Below are positions 1 through 5,413 of a stretch of 5,748 nt of DNA, piece after piece (the first letter of the stretch is position 1; each line of letters opens with the position of its first letter). The DNA is from Frankiales bacterium (GTDB lineage: Bacteria; Actinomycetota; Actinomycetes; Mycobacteriales; SCTD01): contig JAOPVD010000342.1 of the NCBI GenBank assembly GCA_025966295.1, positions 1 to 5,748 on the forward strand, in the 5' to 3' direction. A program made the position numbers and the translations under genes. Under the pieces are notes generated by a model that was given only the letters and a program-made list of their open reading frames with translations, had not been told where the DNA came from and did no database searches.

Positions 1-678
1 GCCGGCGCCACCGTGGTCGACCGCGGGTCGGTGATCATCACCCACCTGTCGGAGATCGTCCGGACGCACGCCAGCCGTCTCCACGGTCGCGAGGACGTCC
101 GCGCGCTGACCGAGGTCCTCAAGCGAACCCACCCCGTGGTGGTCGAGGAACTCACGCCCGCGCTGCTGTCGATGGGAGAGGTCCAGCGGGTCCTCGCGGC
201 TCTGCTGGACGAGGGCGTGTCCATCCGCGACCTGGTGCGCATCTTCGAGGCGCTGTCGGCGCGGGCGCGTACGGGGACGGATGCGGACGGCCTGGTCGAG
301 GCGGCCCGCGCGGCGCTCGGGCCCGCGATCTCGATGGCACACGCCGTGGACGGCCGGCTGTCGGTCCTGACGTTCGAGCCGCTGCTGGAGCAGTCGCTGC
401 TGGAGTCACTGCGGACCGGTGACCAGGGGAGCTTCCTGATGGTCGACGCCAGGCTCGCCGACCACCTGGCGCGGGAGGCTGCCCGGCTCGTTGCCCTCGC
501 GGAGGAGCGCGGCGAGTCGCCGGTCCTCCTCTGCGCTCAGCAGCTGCGGCCGGCGGTACGCCGGCTCCTCGTCACCGTCCTCCCGCAGGTCGCGGTGCTC
601 TCCTACGGAGAGCTGGCCGGACAGCTCGCCGTCGTCCCGATCGGAGTAGTGAATGCCGCCCCAGCGTTTGCAGTTTGA
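1..678 (+). CDS. flhA: Flagellar export gate protein FlhA, C-terminal part (5' end outside the window)
   Basis: This is the C-terminal 225 residues of FlhA, the membrane protein whose cytosolic ring forms the docking gate of the flagellar type III export apparatus. The frame is open from base 1, and the first residues (AGATVVDRGSVIITHLSE) match the conserved FlhA segment before the helix leading into HLSEIVRTHA, so the gene begins upstream; the internal ATG at 13 is not its start. Family-typical stretches follow in order: EELTPALLSMGEVQRVL, LLDEGVSIRDLVRIFEAL, and near the end VAVLSYGELAGQLAVVPIGVV. Only cytosolic domain is present; the transmembrane half lies outside. The TGA at 676-678 falls inside the next gene, giving a 26-base overlap that suggests translational coupling. 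No sign of decay. Identification rests on motif recognition and is strong. Confidence 0.95.
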   Translation, partial: AGATVVDRGSVIITHLSEIVRTHASRLHGREDVRALTEVLKRTHPVVVEELTPALLSMGEVQRVLAALLDEGVSIRDLVRIFEALSARARTGTDADGLVEAARAALGPAISMAHAVDGRLSVLTFEPLLEQSLLESLRTGDQGSFLMVDARLADHLAREAARLVALAEERGESPVLLCAQQLRPAVRRLLVTVLPQVAVLSYGELAGQLAVVPIGVVNAAPAFAV

Positions 679-1615
679 AGGTCCCAGCCTCGAGGCGCTG
701 CTCGGTCGGGTGCAACGTGAGCACGGCCCGGGCGCCCGGATCGTGCAGGCGGAGAAGGTGCGCACCGGCGGCCTGGCCGGCTTCTTCGCCCGCGAGCGGT
801 ACCAGCTCGACCTGGAGGTCGACGATCCCGCCGAGCCCGACCAGGAGCCGGGCTCGGCGCCGGTGTCGGTGCTCGAGCTGGCGGAACGGGTGAACGACCA
901 GCAGCGCGATGCGGTCGACATGTCGGCGCGGGTCGCGTGGCCCGGCGTCTCCACGCAGAACCGGTCCTTCGCCGAGGTGCTCTCGCAGCTGCAGCAGGAG
1001 GAGGTGGCCTCCGTCCAGTCCCCGGCCGGTTCCCCGACGGCGCTGGACGAGCGCCGCCAGCGGCTGTGGCTGCAGAGCATTCCGAGGGTCCCTCGGCCGG
1101 TCTACGCGCCAGGACAGGTGCTCGTCGTCGCGGGGGAGCCCGAGCGGGCGCTCCGCACCGCCACGGCGCTGGCCGAGGAGCTGGCTGTTGACGCGCAGTC
1201 CGTCTTTTTGGCCACACCCTCGCCGCGGTCGCCGGGGGTGGCGGCTCGTCGGCGGCTCTCCGATCCTGCCGCCATGGCGGCCCGACGGGCGCGGTGGGCG
1301 CGGCAGCCGCACAGCATGATCGTCGCGCTCGACGCCCCCATGGTGCTCCGGCCGGAAGGCTGGGCGCGCTCGGCGCTGGCGGCGCTCGCGCCGTCGTTCG
1401 TCTACGGCGCCGTGGCGGCGACGACCAAGGCGGCGGACGTGCGGGAGTGGGCGCGCCGGCTCGGCGGGGTCGATGCGCTGTCCGTCGACGGGCTGGACGC
1501 CACGGTCGACCCGGCCTCGATCCTGACTACGCAGATCCCGGTGGCGCTGCTCGAGGGCCGGCCGGCCACACCGCATGCCTGGGGGGCGCTCCTCGCGGAC
1601 CGGAGGCGCGAGTGA
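653..1615 (+). CDS. FlhF-like flagellar protein with a degenerate GTPase domain
   Basis: A 320-residue protein directly after flhA, where FlhF (an SRP-type GTPase that places flagella) is often found. Residues 1-60 look like an FlhF N-terminal domain: a strand, a helix (LEALLGRVQREHGPGARIV), then a GG-x3-FF segment at 39-45. Residues 61-150 are a variable linker rich in Gln, Glu and Pro. Residues 154-310 have the order of strands and helices of the SRP54-type G domain, but the key motifs are lost: the expected P-loop region reads AGEPERALRTATAL (160-173) with no GKT, the Walker B region reads MIVALDAPM (222-230) with no DTAG, and the TKxD position reads TKAAD (258-262). It probably cannot bind GTP. 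The ATG at 653 has CGGAG six bases upstream, inside flhA. Assignment comes from N-terminal resemblance and location; it could alternatively be a lineage-specific flagellar protein. Confidence 0.72.
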   Translation: MPPQRLQFEGPSLEALLGRVQREHGPGARIVQAEKVRTGGLAGFFARERYQLDLEVDDPAEPDQEPGSAPVSVLELAERVNDQQRDAVDMSARVAWPGVSTQNRSFAEVLSQLQQEEVASVQSPAGSPTALDERRQRLWLQSIPRVPRPVYAPGQVLVVAGEPERALRTATALAEELAVDAQSVFLATPSPRSPGVAARRRLSDPAAMAARRARWARQPHSMIVALDAPMVLRPEGWARSALAALAPSFVYGAVAATTKAADVREWARRLGGVDALSVDGLDATVDPASILTTQIPVALLEGRPATPHAWGALLADRRRE

Positions 1616-2238
1616 CGGCGCCCGGGAGCCTGCCCGCACCGGCCGAGCAGGTCTTCCTGGTGATGGACGAGGGCACCGTGCTTCCTGCCACGGTCCGGTC
1701 GGCCGGCGACGGCACCTGCCTGGAGGTCGAGGCCGTGGCGATGTCGCGGCTGCGGCATCCCGCCCTCGACGCGGGTGCGGCGCTCACGGTGACGTGGCGG
1801 CGGCCCGATGCCGAGTACCGGCTGGCCGTGGCGTTCGTCGGGGTCACCCAGGAGGGGTGGCTGAGCCTGGCCCCCCGCGCCGGGGTCGAACGCGTGCAAC
1901 GCCGCCGCCACGTCCGGGCCCGCGTCACCGTGCCGGTCGTGTTCACCGACCTGGAGGGCGGGTCCTGGACGGGCGTGACCCAGGACGTGAGTGAGAGCGG
2001 GCTGCGCTGCCGGCTGCCGACCTCCGCGGGCCTGACCCCGGGGCAGCTGGGGACGGCGTCGTTCACGCTCGGTCAGGAGCAGTTCGTGCTGGCCGGCGAG
2101 ATCCTGTGGAGCGGCGCCGGGGACGAGTGGGCGCTCGAGGAGGGCGTGTGCTTCGTCGCGCCCGGTCAGCAGGCAGACGCGATCCGCCGGGCGGTGTTCG
2201 CCTTGCAGCTCAGGAACAGGGAGAGCCGCACGCCATGA
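1612..2238 (+). CDS. PilZ domain protein, YcgR-like c-di-GMP receptor
   Basis: A 208-residue cytosolic protein. Residues 11-92 resemble the N-terminal beta-barrel of YcgR-type flagellar brakes. Residues 95-200 are a PilZ domain with both c-di-GMP signatures: the arginine motif RxxxR at R98-R102 in QRRRHVRARV, and the D/NxSxxG motif at D125, S127 and G130 in DVSESGLRCRL. In this family, c-di-GMP-bound protein acts on the flagellar motor or stator to slow swimming; that action here is inferred from family and location. I chose GTG at 1612 because it overlaps the TGA of the preceding gene (GTGA) and has GGAGG at 1602-1606, five bases upstream. The frame is open further upstream to an ATG at 1294, but that segment is Gly/Ala/Arg-rich translation of the opposite reading of the FlhF-like gene. 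The end overlaps the next start as ATGA. Confidence 0.9.
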   Translation: MTAPGSLPAPAEQVFLVMDEGTVLPATVRSAGDGTCLEVEAVAMSRLRHPALDAGAALTVTWRRPDAEYRLAVAFVGVTQEGWLSLAPRAGVERVQRRRHVRARVTVPVVFTDLEGGSWTGVTQDVSESGLRCRLPTSAGLTPGQLGTASFTLGQEQFVLAGEILWSGAGDEWALEEGVCFVAPGQQADAIRRAVFALQLRNRESRTP

Positions 2239-2525
2239 GCCCGCTGGCTGTCGTGCTCGCGCTCCTGCTCAGCGGACCTGCACTGCTGCTCGTCGTACAA
2301 GGAAACCTGGACGTGTCGAGCGCGGCCGTGCGCTTCGTCGTGGCGCTGATGGTCAGTGGCGTCGTGCTGCGCGTCGTCGGAGCGGCGCTGCGCCCCGCGG
2401 ACGACGGCGAGCCGCAGGCTGATCCCGCCGCTGCGGAGGACCTCCCGCGGCGCCGGAGCAGCGACCATCCGCTGGAGCAGTCAGGCGCAGCAGAGCTGCC
2501 GGAGGACCTCATGGCAGCGCCGTAG
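2235..2525 (+). CDS. Small membrane protein of unknown function in the flagellar operon
   Basis: A 96-residue protein I do not recognise. Two hydrophobic segments, about residues 3-22 and 30-52, predict a two-span membrane protein. They are followed by a hydrophilic tail of about 44 residues rich in Asp, Glu, Pro and Arg (including PRRRSSDHP at 71-79). The short loop between the segments is QGNLDVSSAA. The first segment could be read as a signal peptide, but no clear cleavage site is visible. The ATG at 2235 overlaps the PilZ gene's TGA (ATGA) and AGGGAG lies at 2218-2223, 11 bases upstream, so coupling with the PilZ gene is likely. A frame-consistent ATG at 2106 lies inside the PilZ gene and is rejected. 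Location suggests a role with flagellar assembly or c-di-GMP control of the motor; that is inference. Confidence 0.8.
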   Translation: MSPLAVVLALLLSGPALLLVVQGNLDVSSAAVRFVVALMVSGVVLRVVGAALRPADDGEPQADPAAAEDLPRRRSSDHPLEQSGAAELPEDLMAAP

Positions 2526-2564
2526 CCCCCTCGGTCGGCGGGCCGGGATCTGGGAGACTCGGGC

Positions 2565-3662
2565 ATGCCCCCGGTTGCTCGCGCCCTGCCCCTGTCCTGG
2601 ACCTCGGTCCTGCCGCCCGTCGCGATCCTCGTCCTCATCGCCGGGTGGGGACGCGAGCTCGCTCCGTTGCTGGTTGCGGTGGTGGCCGCGGTGCTCGCGG
2701 GGGCCGTCCTTGCGGCGGTGCACCACGCCGAGGTGGTGGCCCACCGCGTGGGCGAGCCGTTCGGCTCCTTGCTGCTCGCCGTCGCCGTGACGGTGATCGA
2801 GGTGGCGCTGATCCTCACGCTCATCTTGTCCGGTGGCCCCGAGGTGGCCTCGCTGGCGCGGGACACGGTGTTCGCGGCGGTGATGATCACCTGCAACGGC
2901 ATCCTGGGGCTGTCGCTGTTCCTGGCGGCCCGCAGGCAGCACGTCGCGGTCTTCAACGCCGAGGGGACCGGTGCGGCGCTGGCCACCGTCACCACGCTCG
3001 CCACCCTGAGCCTCGTGCTCCCGACCTTCACGACGAGCGAGCCGGGACCGCAGTTCTCCCCGGGCCAGCTGGCCTTCGCCGCAGTCGCGTCCTTGGCCCT
3101 CTACGGCGTGTTCGTCGTCACCCAGACGGTCCGGCACCGGGACTTCTTCCTTCCCGTGCTGGCGGGCGACGCACCGACGCCCGACCAGCACGCCGCCCCG
3201 CCCACGGCACGCGCCGCGGTGACCAGCCTCGGGCTGCTGGTCGTGGCGCTGGTCGCGGTGGTGGGCCTGGCCAAGGTCGAGTCCCCGGCGATCGAGGCGG
3301 GGGTGGAGGCCGTGGGCTTCCCACCGTCCTTCGTCGGTGTGGTCATCGCGCTGCTGGTGCTGCTGCCGGAGACGCTCGCGGCGGTCCGGGCGGCCCGGCG
3401 CGGGCTGGTCCAGACGAGCCTCAACCTGGCGCTCGGATCGGCCATGGCGAGCATCGGTCTGACCATCCCGGCCATCGCGGTGGCGTCGATCTGGATCGAC
3501 GGCCCGCTGGTGCTGGGTCTGGAGGCCACCCAGCTGGTGCTGCTGGCGCTCACGGTGGTCGTCGGCGTCCTGACCATCGTGCCGGGACGGGCGACCCGGC
3601 TGCAGGGAGCGATCCACGTCGTGCTGCTCGCGGCCTTTTTGTTCCTGGCCATCAACCCCTGA
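2565..3662 (+). CDS. chaA: ChaA-type Ca2+(Na+,K+)/H+ antiporter
   Basis: A 365-residue integral membrane protein of the Ca2+/cation antiporter superfamily, ChaA branch, which uses the proton gradient to expel calcium or monovalent cations. The sequence predicts about 11 membrane spans. The first alpha repeat includes HHAEVVAHRVGEPFG (53-67) followed by a helix with acidic E79 in AVTVIEVAL; ARDTVFAAVMITCNGILG (98-115) is also characteristic. The second repeat has E269 in LLVLLPETLAAVRAA and NLALGSAMASIGLTIP (287-302), with N287, S292 and S296 conserved. The two halves are joined by a hydrophilic loop at about 190-216. Length is normal for the family. The ATG at 2565 has GGGAG at 2552-2556. It lies 39 bases after the small membrane protein gene with no clear terminator, so read-through from the flagellar operon is possible. 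Which ion is carried cannot be told from the sequence. Confidence 0.9.
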   Translation: MPPVARALPLSWTSVLPPVAILVLIAGWGRELAPLLVAVVAAVLAGAVLAAVHHAEVVAHRVGEPFGSLLLAVAVTVIEVALILTLILSGGPEVASLARDTVFAAVMITCNGILGLSLFLAARRQHVAVFNAEGTGAALATVTTLATLSLVLPTFTTSEPGPQFSPGQLAFAAVASLALYGVFVVTQTVRHRDFFLPVLAGDAPTPDQHAAPPTARAAVTSLGLLVVALVAVVGLAKVESPAIEAGVEAVGFPPSFVGVVIALLVLLPETLAAVRAARRGLVQTSLNLALGSAMASIGLTIPAIAVASIWIDGPLVLGLEATQLVLLALTVVVGVLTIVPGRATRLQGAIHVVLLAAFLFLAINP

Positions 3663-4368
3663 GCTGGCCCGCCCCCAGGGACGTCACGACCTTGTGTGCC
3701 GTCTCCGTGCTGGAGGCCGGGTTCTGCCCGGTCACCAGGTTGCCGTCGACGACCGAGAACGGCTGCCACGCCGGCCCCTTCTGCACCTGGCCGCCGAGCT
3801 GCCGGATGCGGTCCTCGAGCAGCCACGGCGCCTTGTCGGCGAGCCCGGCCTGCTCCTCCTCCTCGTCGGTGAAGCAGCTGATGGTGCGCCCGGCCAGGGC
3901 CCACGTGCCGTCCGGCCGCTGGGCCGGAAGCAGGCCCGCCGGGCCGTGGCACACCGCGGAGACCAGCCGGCCGCTGTCGAGCATCGCGAGGACGATCCGG
4001 GCCATGTCGGAGGAGACGGCCAGGTCCTCCATAGGCCCGTGGCCGCCGGGCACGAACACGCCGTCGTAGTCCTCGGGCGTCACCTGCTCGAGCGGCGTGG
4101 GCGCCGCCAGCAGCTCGCTGTAGGAATCGAGCTCCTGGCGCAGCCGAGCCGTCTCCTGCTCGCCGCCAGTCATCGCCGGGTCCAGGCTGCGCTGGTCGAC
4201 GGTGGGGCGCACCCCACCGGGCGTGGCGAGCGTGACGTCCAGCCCGGCGGCGCGGAACACGCCCATCGGGTTGACGAACTCCTCCGCCCAGAACCCGGTC
4301 GGGTGCCGCGTCCCGTCCTTGAGCGTCCAGTGGTCGGCGCCGCTCAGCGCCACGAGCAGGGAAGGCAT
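3652..4368 (-). CDS. DJ-1/PfpI family protein, Hsp31-like (candidate glyoxalase III / deglycase)
   Basis: A 238-residue cytosolic protein of the DJ-1/PfpI superfamily, class I glutamine amidotransferase-like fold. The nucleophile elbow is AVCHGPAGL with C140 and H141. E30, four residues before P34 in AEEFVNPM, fits the conserved glutamate that lies beside the cysteine. The strand and loop FVPGGHGPMEDL (105-116) and SCFTDEEEE (164-172) are also typical of the Hsp31 group. Length and spacing of E30, C140 and H141 resemble yeast Hsp31, a glutathione-independent methylglyoxalase and holdase, so removal of reactive aldehydes or protection of proteins is the likely role; activity is inferred. The start has a strong ribosome site. 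It sits 72 bases downstream of arsR on the same strand. Its stop codon lies inside the end of the oppositely oriented chaA gene (11-base overlap). Confidence 0.88.
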   Translation of the reverse strand: MPSLLVALSGADHWTLKDGTRHPTGFWAEEFVNPMGVFRAAGLDVTLATPGGVRPTVDQRSLDPAMTGGEQETARLRQELDSYSELLAAPTPLEQVTPEDYDGVFVPGGHGPMEDLAVSSDMARIVLAMLDSGRLVSAVCHGPAGLLPAQRPDGTWALAGRTISCFTDEEEEQAGLADKAPWLLEDRIRQLGGQVQKGPAWQPFSVVDGNLVTGQNPASSTETAHKVVTSLGAGQLRG

Positions 4369-4371
4369 GGC

Positions 4372-4379
4372 TCCTCCTC
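4372..4379 (-). promoter_or_regulatory. Strong Shine-Dalgarno site of the Hsp31-like gene
   Basis: On the - strand the sequence reads GAGGAGGAG just before GCC-ATG, with the core AGGAGG about 5-6 bases from the start codon at 4368. It is the best ribosome site in the window and fixes the start. It suggests the gene is well translated on its own, without coupling to arsR. Confidence 0.7.
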
Positions 4380-4383
4380 GGAT

Positions 4384-4416
4384 CGGCCCGGTCGGCGGCC
4401 GCCGTACCCCGGGCCG
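4384..4416 (-). other. GC-rich hairpin between arsR and the Hsp31-like gene
   Basis: CGGCCCGG at 4384-4391 is matched perfectly by CCGGGCCG at 4409-4416. The 17-base loop contains a second self-complementary segment, GGCGGCCGCC (4394-4403). In the arsR transcript this would fold just after the arsR stop and just before the ribosome site of the next gene. There is no run of U after it, so it is not a classical intrinsic terminator; it could weaken read-through, mark an mRNA processing point, or be a chance product of high GC. Confidence 0.4.
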
Positions 4417-4440
4417 TCCGGCCTAGACGCCTCCGCGGTG

Positions 4441-4797
4441 TCAGCAGCAGTTCGGGTCGAGGACCCGGACCAGCGCGCCGAGCGCGGCGGGCTGCGGCCG
4501 GTAGTAGACGTTGGTGCCCTTGCGAGTGCCCTCGACCAGGCCGGCCTCGCGCAGCTGCTTGAGGTGGTGGCTGACGGTGGCCTCCGACAGGTTGACCGCC
4601 GGCGCCAGGTCGCAGGTGCAGACGCCGGTGTCCGGCTCAGCGAGCAGCATGCTCATCAGCTGGACGCGGACCGGGTCGGCGAGGGCCTTGAGCCGGAGCG
4701 CCACCGCGAGGGCGTCCTGCGAGGCCATGACGCCGGCGGCCAGGGGCGCGCAGCAGACCGGTGCGCTGGTGTCGAGGAGCGGCAGGGCCTTGGGCAT
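4441..4797 (-). CDS. arsR: ArsR/SmtB family metalloregulator (arsenic-responsive repressor)
   Basis: A 118-residue winged-helix repressor that should dissociate from DNA when trivalent arsenic (or antimony) binds its cysteines. The core ALADPVRVQLMSML, then CTCDLAPAVNLSEATVSHHLKQL with the recognition helix around 70-82, and the wing GTRKGTNVYYR (90-100) are standard. It carries three cysteine groups: C15 and C16 near the N-terminus, C60 and C62 before the recognition helix, and C117 and C118 as the last two residues. An N-terminal Cys pair together with a cysteine near position 55-60 matches the arsenite site arrangement described for the Corynebacterium glutamicum ArsR type. I chose ATG at 4797 because it keeps C15/C16; a later ATG (residue 24) would lose them. 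No convincing ribosome site precedes it (GGGG lies too close), so a short-leader or leaderless transcript is possible. It diverges from arsI across a region with three repeats. Confidence 0.9.
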   Translation of the reverse strand: MPKALPLLDTSAPVCCAPLAAGVMASQDALAVALRLKALADPVRVQLMSMLLAEPDTGVCTCDLAPAVNLSEATVSHHLKQLREAGLVEGTRKGTNVYYRPQPAALGALVRVLDPNCC

Positions 4798-4817
4798 GGC
4801 CCCATCGTGCCACGAGA

Positions 4818-4833
4818 TTCGATGAATGTCTGG
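4818..4833. promoter_or_regulatory. Putative ArsR operator, copy 1 (arsR-proximal)
   Basis: TTCGATGAATGTCTGG contains the core GATGAATGTC at 4821-4830, an imperfect inverted repeat of the form GAY-GAAY-GTC. It lies 21 bases upstream of the arsR start codon, where a bound repressor would cover the arsR promoter region. The assignment is inferred from repetition and from position next to an ArsR gene. Confidence 0.55.
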
Positions 4834-4839
4834 TAAGCC

Positions 4840-4855
4840 CTTGACGAACGTCTAA
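4840..4855. promoter_or_regulatory. Putative ArsR operator, copy 2 (overlaps the arsI -35 candidate)
   Basis: CTTGACGAACGTCTAA contains the core GACGAACGTC at 4843-4852, whose arms GACG and CGTC are perfectly complementary around AA. Its centre is 22 bases from that of copy 1, about two helical turns. It overlaps TTGACG, the best -35 candidate for arsI. Confidence 0.6.
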
Positions 4856-4869
4856 TGAAGGTCCAGGGT
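4841..4869 (+). promoter_or_regulatory. Candidate arsI promoter
   Basis: TTGACG at 4841-4846 is a good -35 hexamer. Seventeen bases later CAGGGT (4864-4869) is a weak -10, keeping only the A at position 2 and T at position 6 of TAnnnT. Transcription would start near 4876, between operator copies 2 and 3, giving a leader of about 38 bases. An alternative -10, TCTAAT at 4851-4856, lacks a good -35. Low confidence. Confidence 0.3.
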
Positions 4870-4876
4870 CGCATTG

Positions 4877-4892
4877 TTCGATGAACGTCGAA
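4877..4892. promoter_or_regulatory. Putative ArsR operator, copy 3 (arsI-proximal)
   Basis: TTCGATGAACGTCGAA is the most symmetric copy: outer arms TTCGA and TCGAA are perfect and the core GATGAACGTC spans 4880-4889. Its centre is 37 bases from that of copy 2. It ends 21 bases before the arsI start codon, mirroring the distance of copy 1 from arsR, and would lie at or just after the arsI transcription start. Confidence 0.6.
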
Positions 4893-4901
4893 CCTGACGC
4901 C

Positions 4902-4907
4902 GAGGAG
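4902..4907 (+). promoter_or_regulatory. Shine-Dalgarno site of arsI
   Basis: GAGGAG at 4902-4907 lies six bases before ATG at 4914. It decides the start against the in-frame ATG at 4881, which has no ribosome site and sits inside operator copy 3. Confidence 0.65.
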
Positions 4908-4913
4908 CCCGCC

Positions 4914-5405
4914 ATGACCGTTCCCACCCCGACCCCCGATGGAGGCCGCGTCCAGCTGGCCCTCAACGTCGACGACCTGGCGGAGGCGGTGGCGTTCTAC
5001 ACCAAGCTGTTCGGGACCCCGCCGGCCAAGCAGCGGCCCGGGTACGCGAACTTCGCCGTCGCCCAGCCGCCGCTCAAGCTCGTGCTGCTGGAGAACCCCG
5101 GTCAGGGCGGCACCCTGAACCACCTCGGCGTGGAGGTGCCGAACACCGCTGTCGTGCACAGCGAGATCGCCCGGCTCAGCGGTGAGGGGCTGTTCACCGA
5201 CGAGGAGATGGGCACAACCTGCTGCTTCGCCACCCAGGACAAGGTCTGGGTGACCGGCCCGGGCGGCGAGCGGTGGGAGGTCTACACCGTCCTCGCCGAC
5301 AGCCAGGTCTTCGGCGTCAGCCCCGGGCACCCGCTCGCGACCGAGACCGCGGGGGGCGTCTGCTGCGGCGCCACCGCCGAGGAACCCACCAGCTCCTGCT
5401 GCTGA
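4914..5405 (+). CDS. arsI: ArsI/CadI family VOC protein, C-As lyase with cysteine-rich tail
   Basis: A 163-residue vicinal-oxygen-chelate protein. ArsI enzymes are Fe(II) dioxygenases that split the carbon-arsenic bond of trivalent organoarsenicals such as methylarsenite, releasing arsenite; the mycobacterial CadI protein belongs to the same family. Expected metal ligands are visible: Q14 in RVQLALNVDD, H70 in LNHLGVEV and E122 in WEVYTVL. The substrate-binding vicinal cysteines are C103 and C104 in TTCCFATQDKVWV. RPGYANFAVA (41-50) is also highly typical. After the VOC fold ends near residue 131 there is an extra tail of about 32 residues with two more pairs, C150/C151 and C162/C163, the latter being the C-terminus. 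It diverges from arsR and should be induced by arsenic through the operators between them. No arsenic efflux gene is in the window. It stops eight bases before the convergent ferredoxin gene. Confidence 0.9.
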   Translation: MTVPTPTPDGGRVQLALNVDDLAEAVAFYTKLFGTPPAKQRPGYANFAVAQPPLKLVLLENPGQGGTLNHLGVEVPNTAVVHSEIARLSGEGLFTDEEMGTTCCFATQDKVWVTGPGGERWEVYTVLADSQVFGVSPGHPLATETAGGVCCGATAEEPTSSCC

Positions 5406-5413
5406 CCGCCGGG

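Noticed and set aside
1202..1207. Run of T in the FlhF-like gene as a possible slippage site
   Set aside because: Only five T's, the frame continues normally, and no alternative product follows in a shifted frame.
1294..1611. Upstream extension of the PilZ protein to ATG at 1294
   Set aside because: The added residues are a shadow of the FlhF-like gene; GTG at 1612 has GGAGG and the usual four-base overlap.
572..1639. Long - strand open frame (355 codons) opposite the FlhF-like gene
   Set aside because: Arg/Gly/Pro/His-rich composition typical of the antisense of a high-GC gene, no domain recognised, and the + strand gene is coupled on both sides.
2481..3617. Long - strand open frame (378 codons) opposite chaA
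   Set aside because: Low-complexity Arg/Gln/His/Asp-rich translation; chaA on the + strand has clear family motifs over the same bases.
2645..4069. Long + strand open frame (474 codons) running through chaA and into the Hsp31-like gene
   Set aside because: Gly/Arg/Ala-rich shadow in another frame of two confidently identified genes on opposite strands.
3694..4836. + strand open frame (380 codons) opposite the Hsp31-like and arsR genes
   Set aside because: Antisense shadow with no motifs; it also crosses the intergenic hairpin and operator copy 1.
4881..4913. Earlier in-frame ATG for arsI
   Set aside because: It would add 11 residues but lies within operator copy 3 and lacks a ribosome site, while ATG at 4914 has GAGGAG at good spacing.
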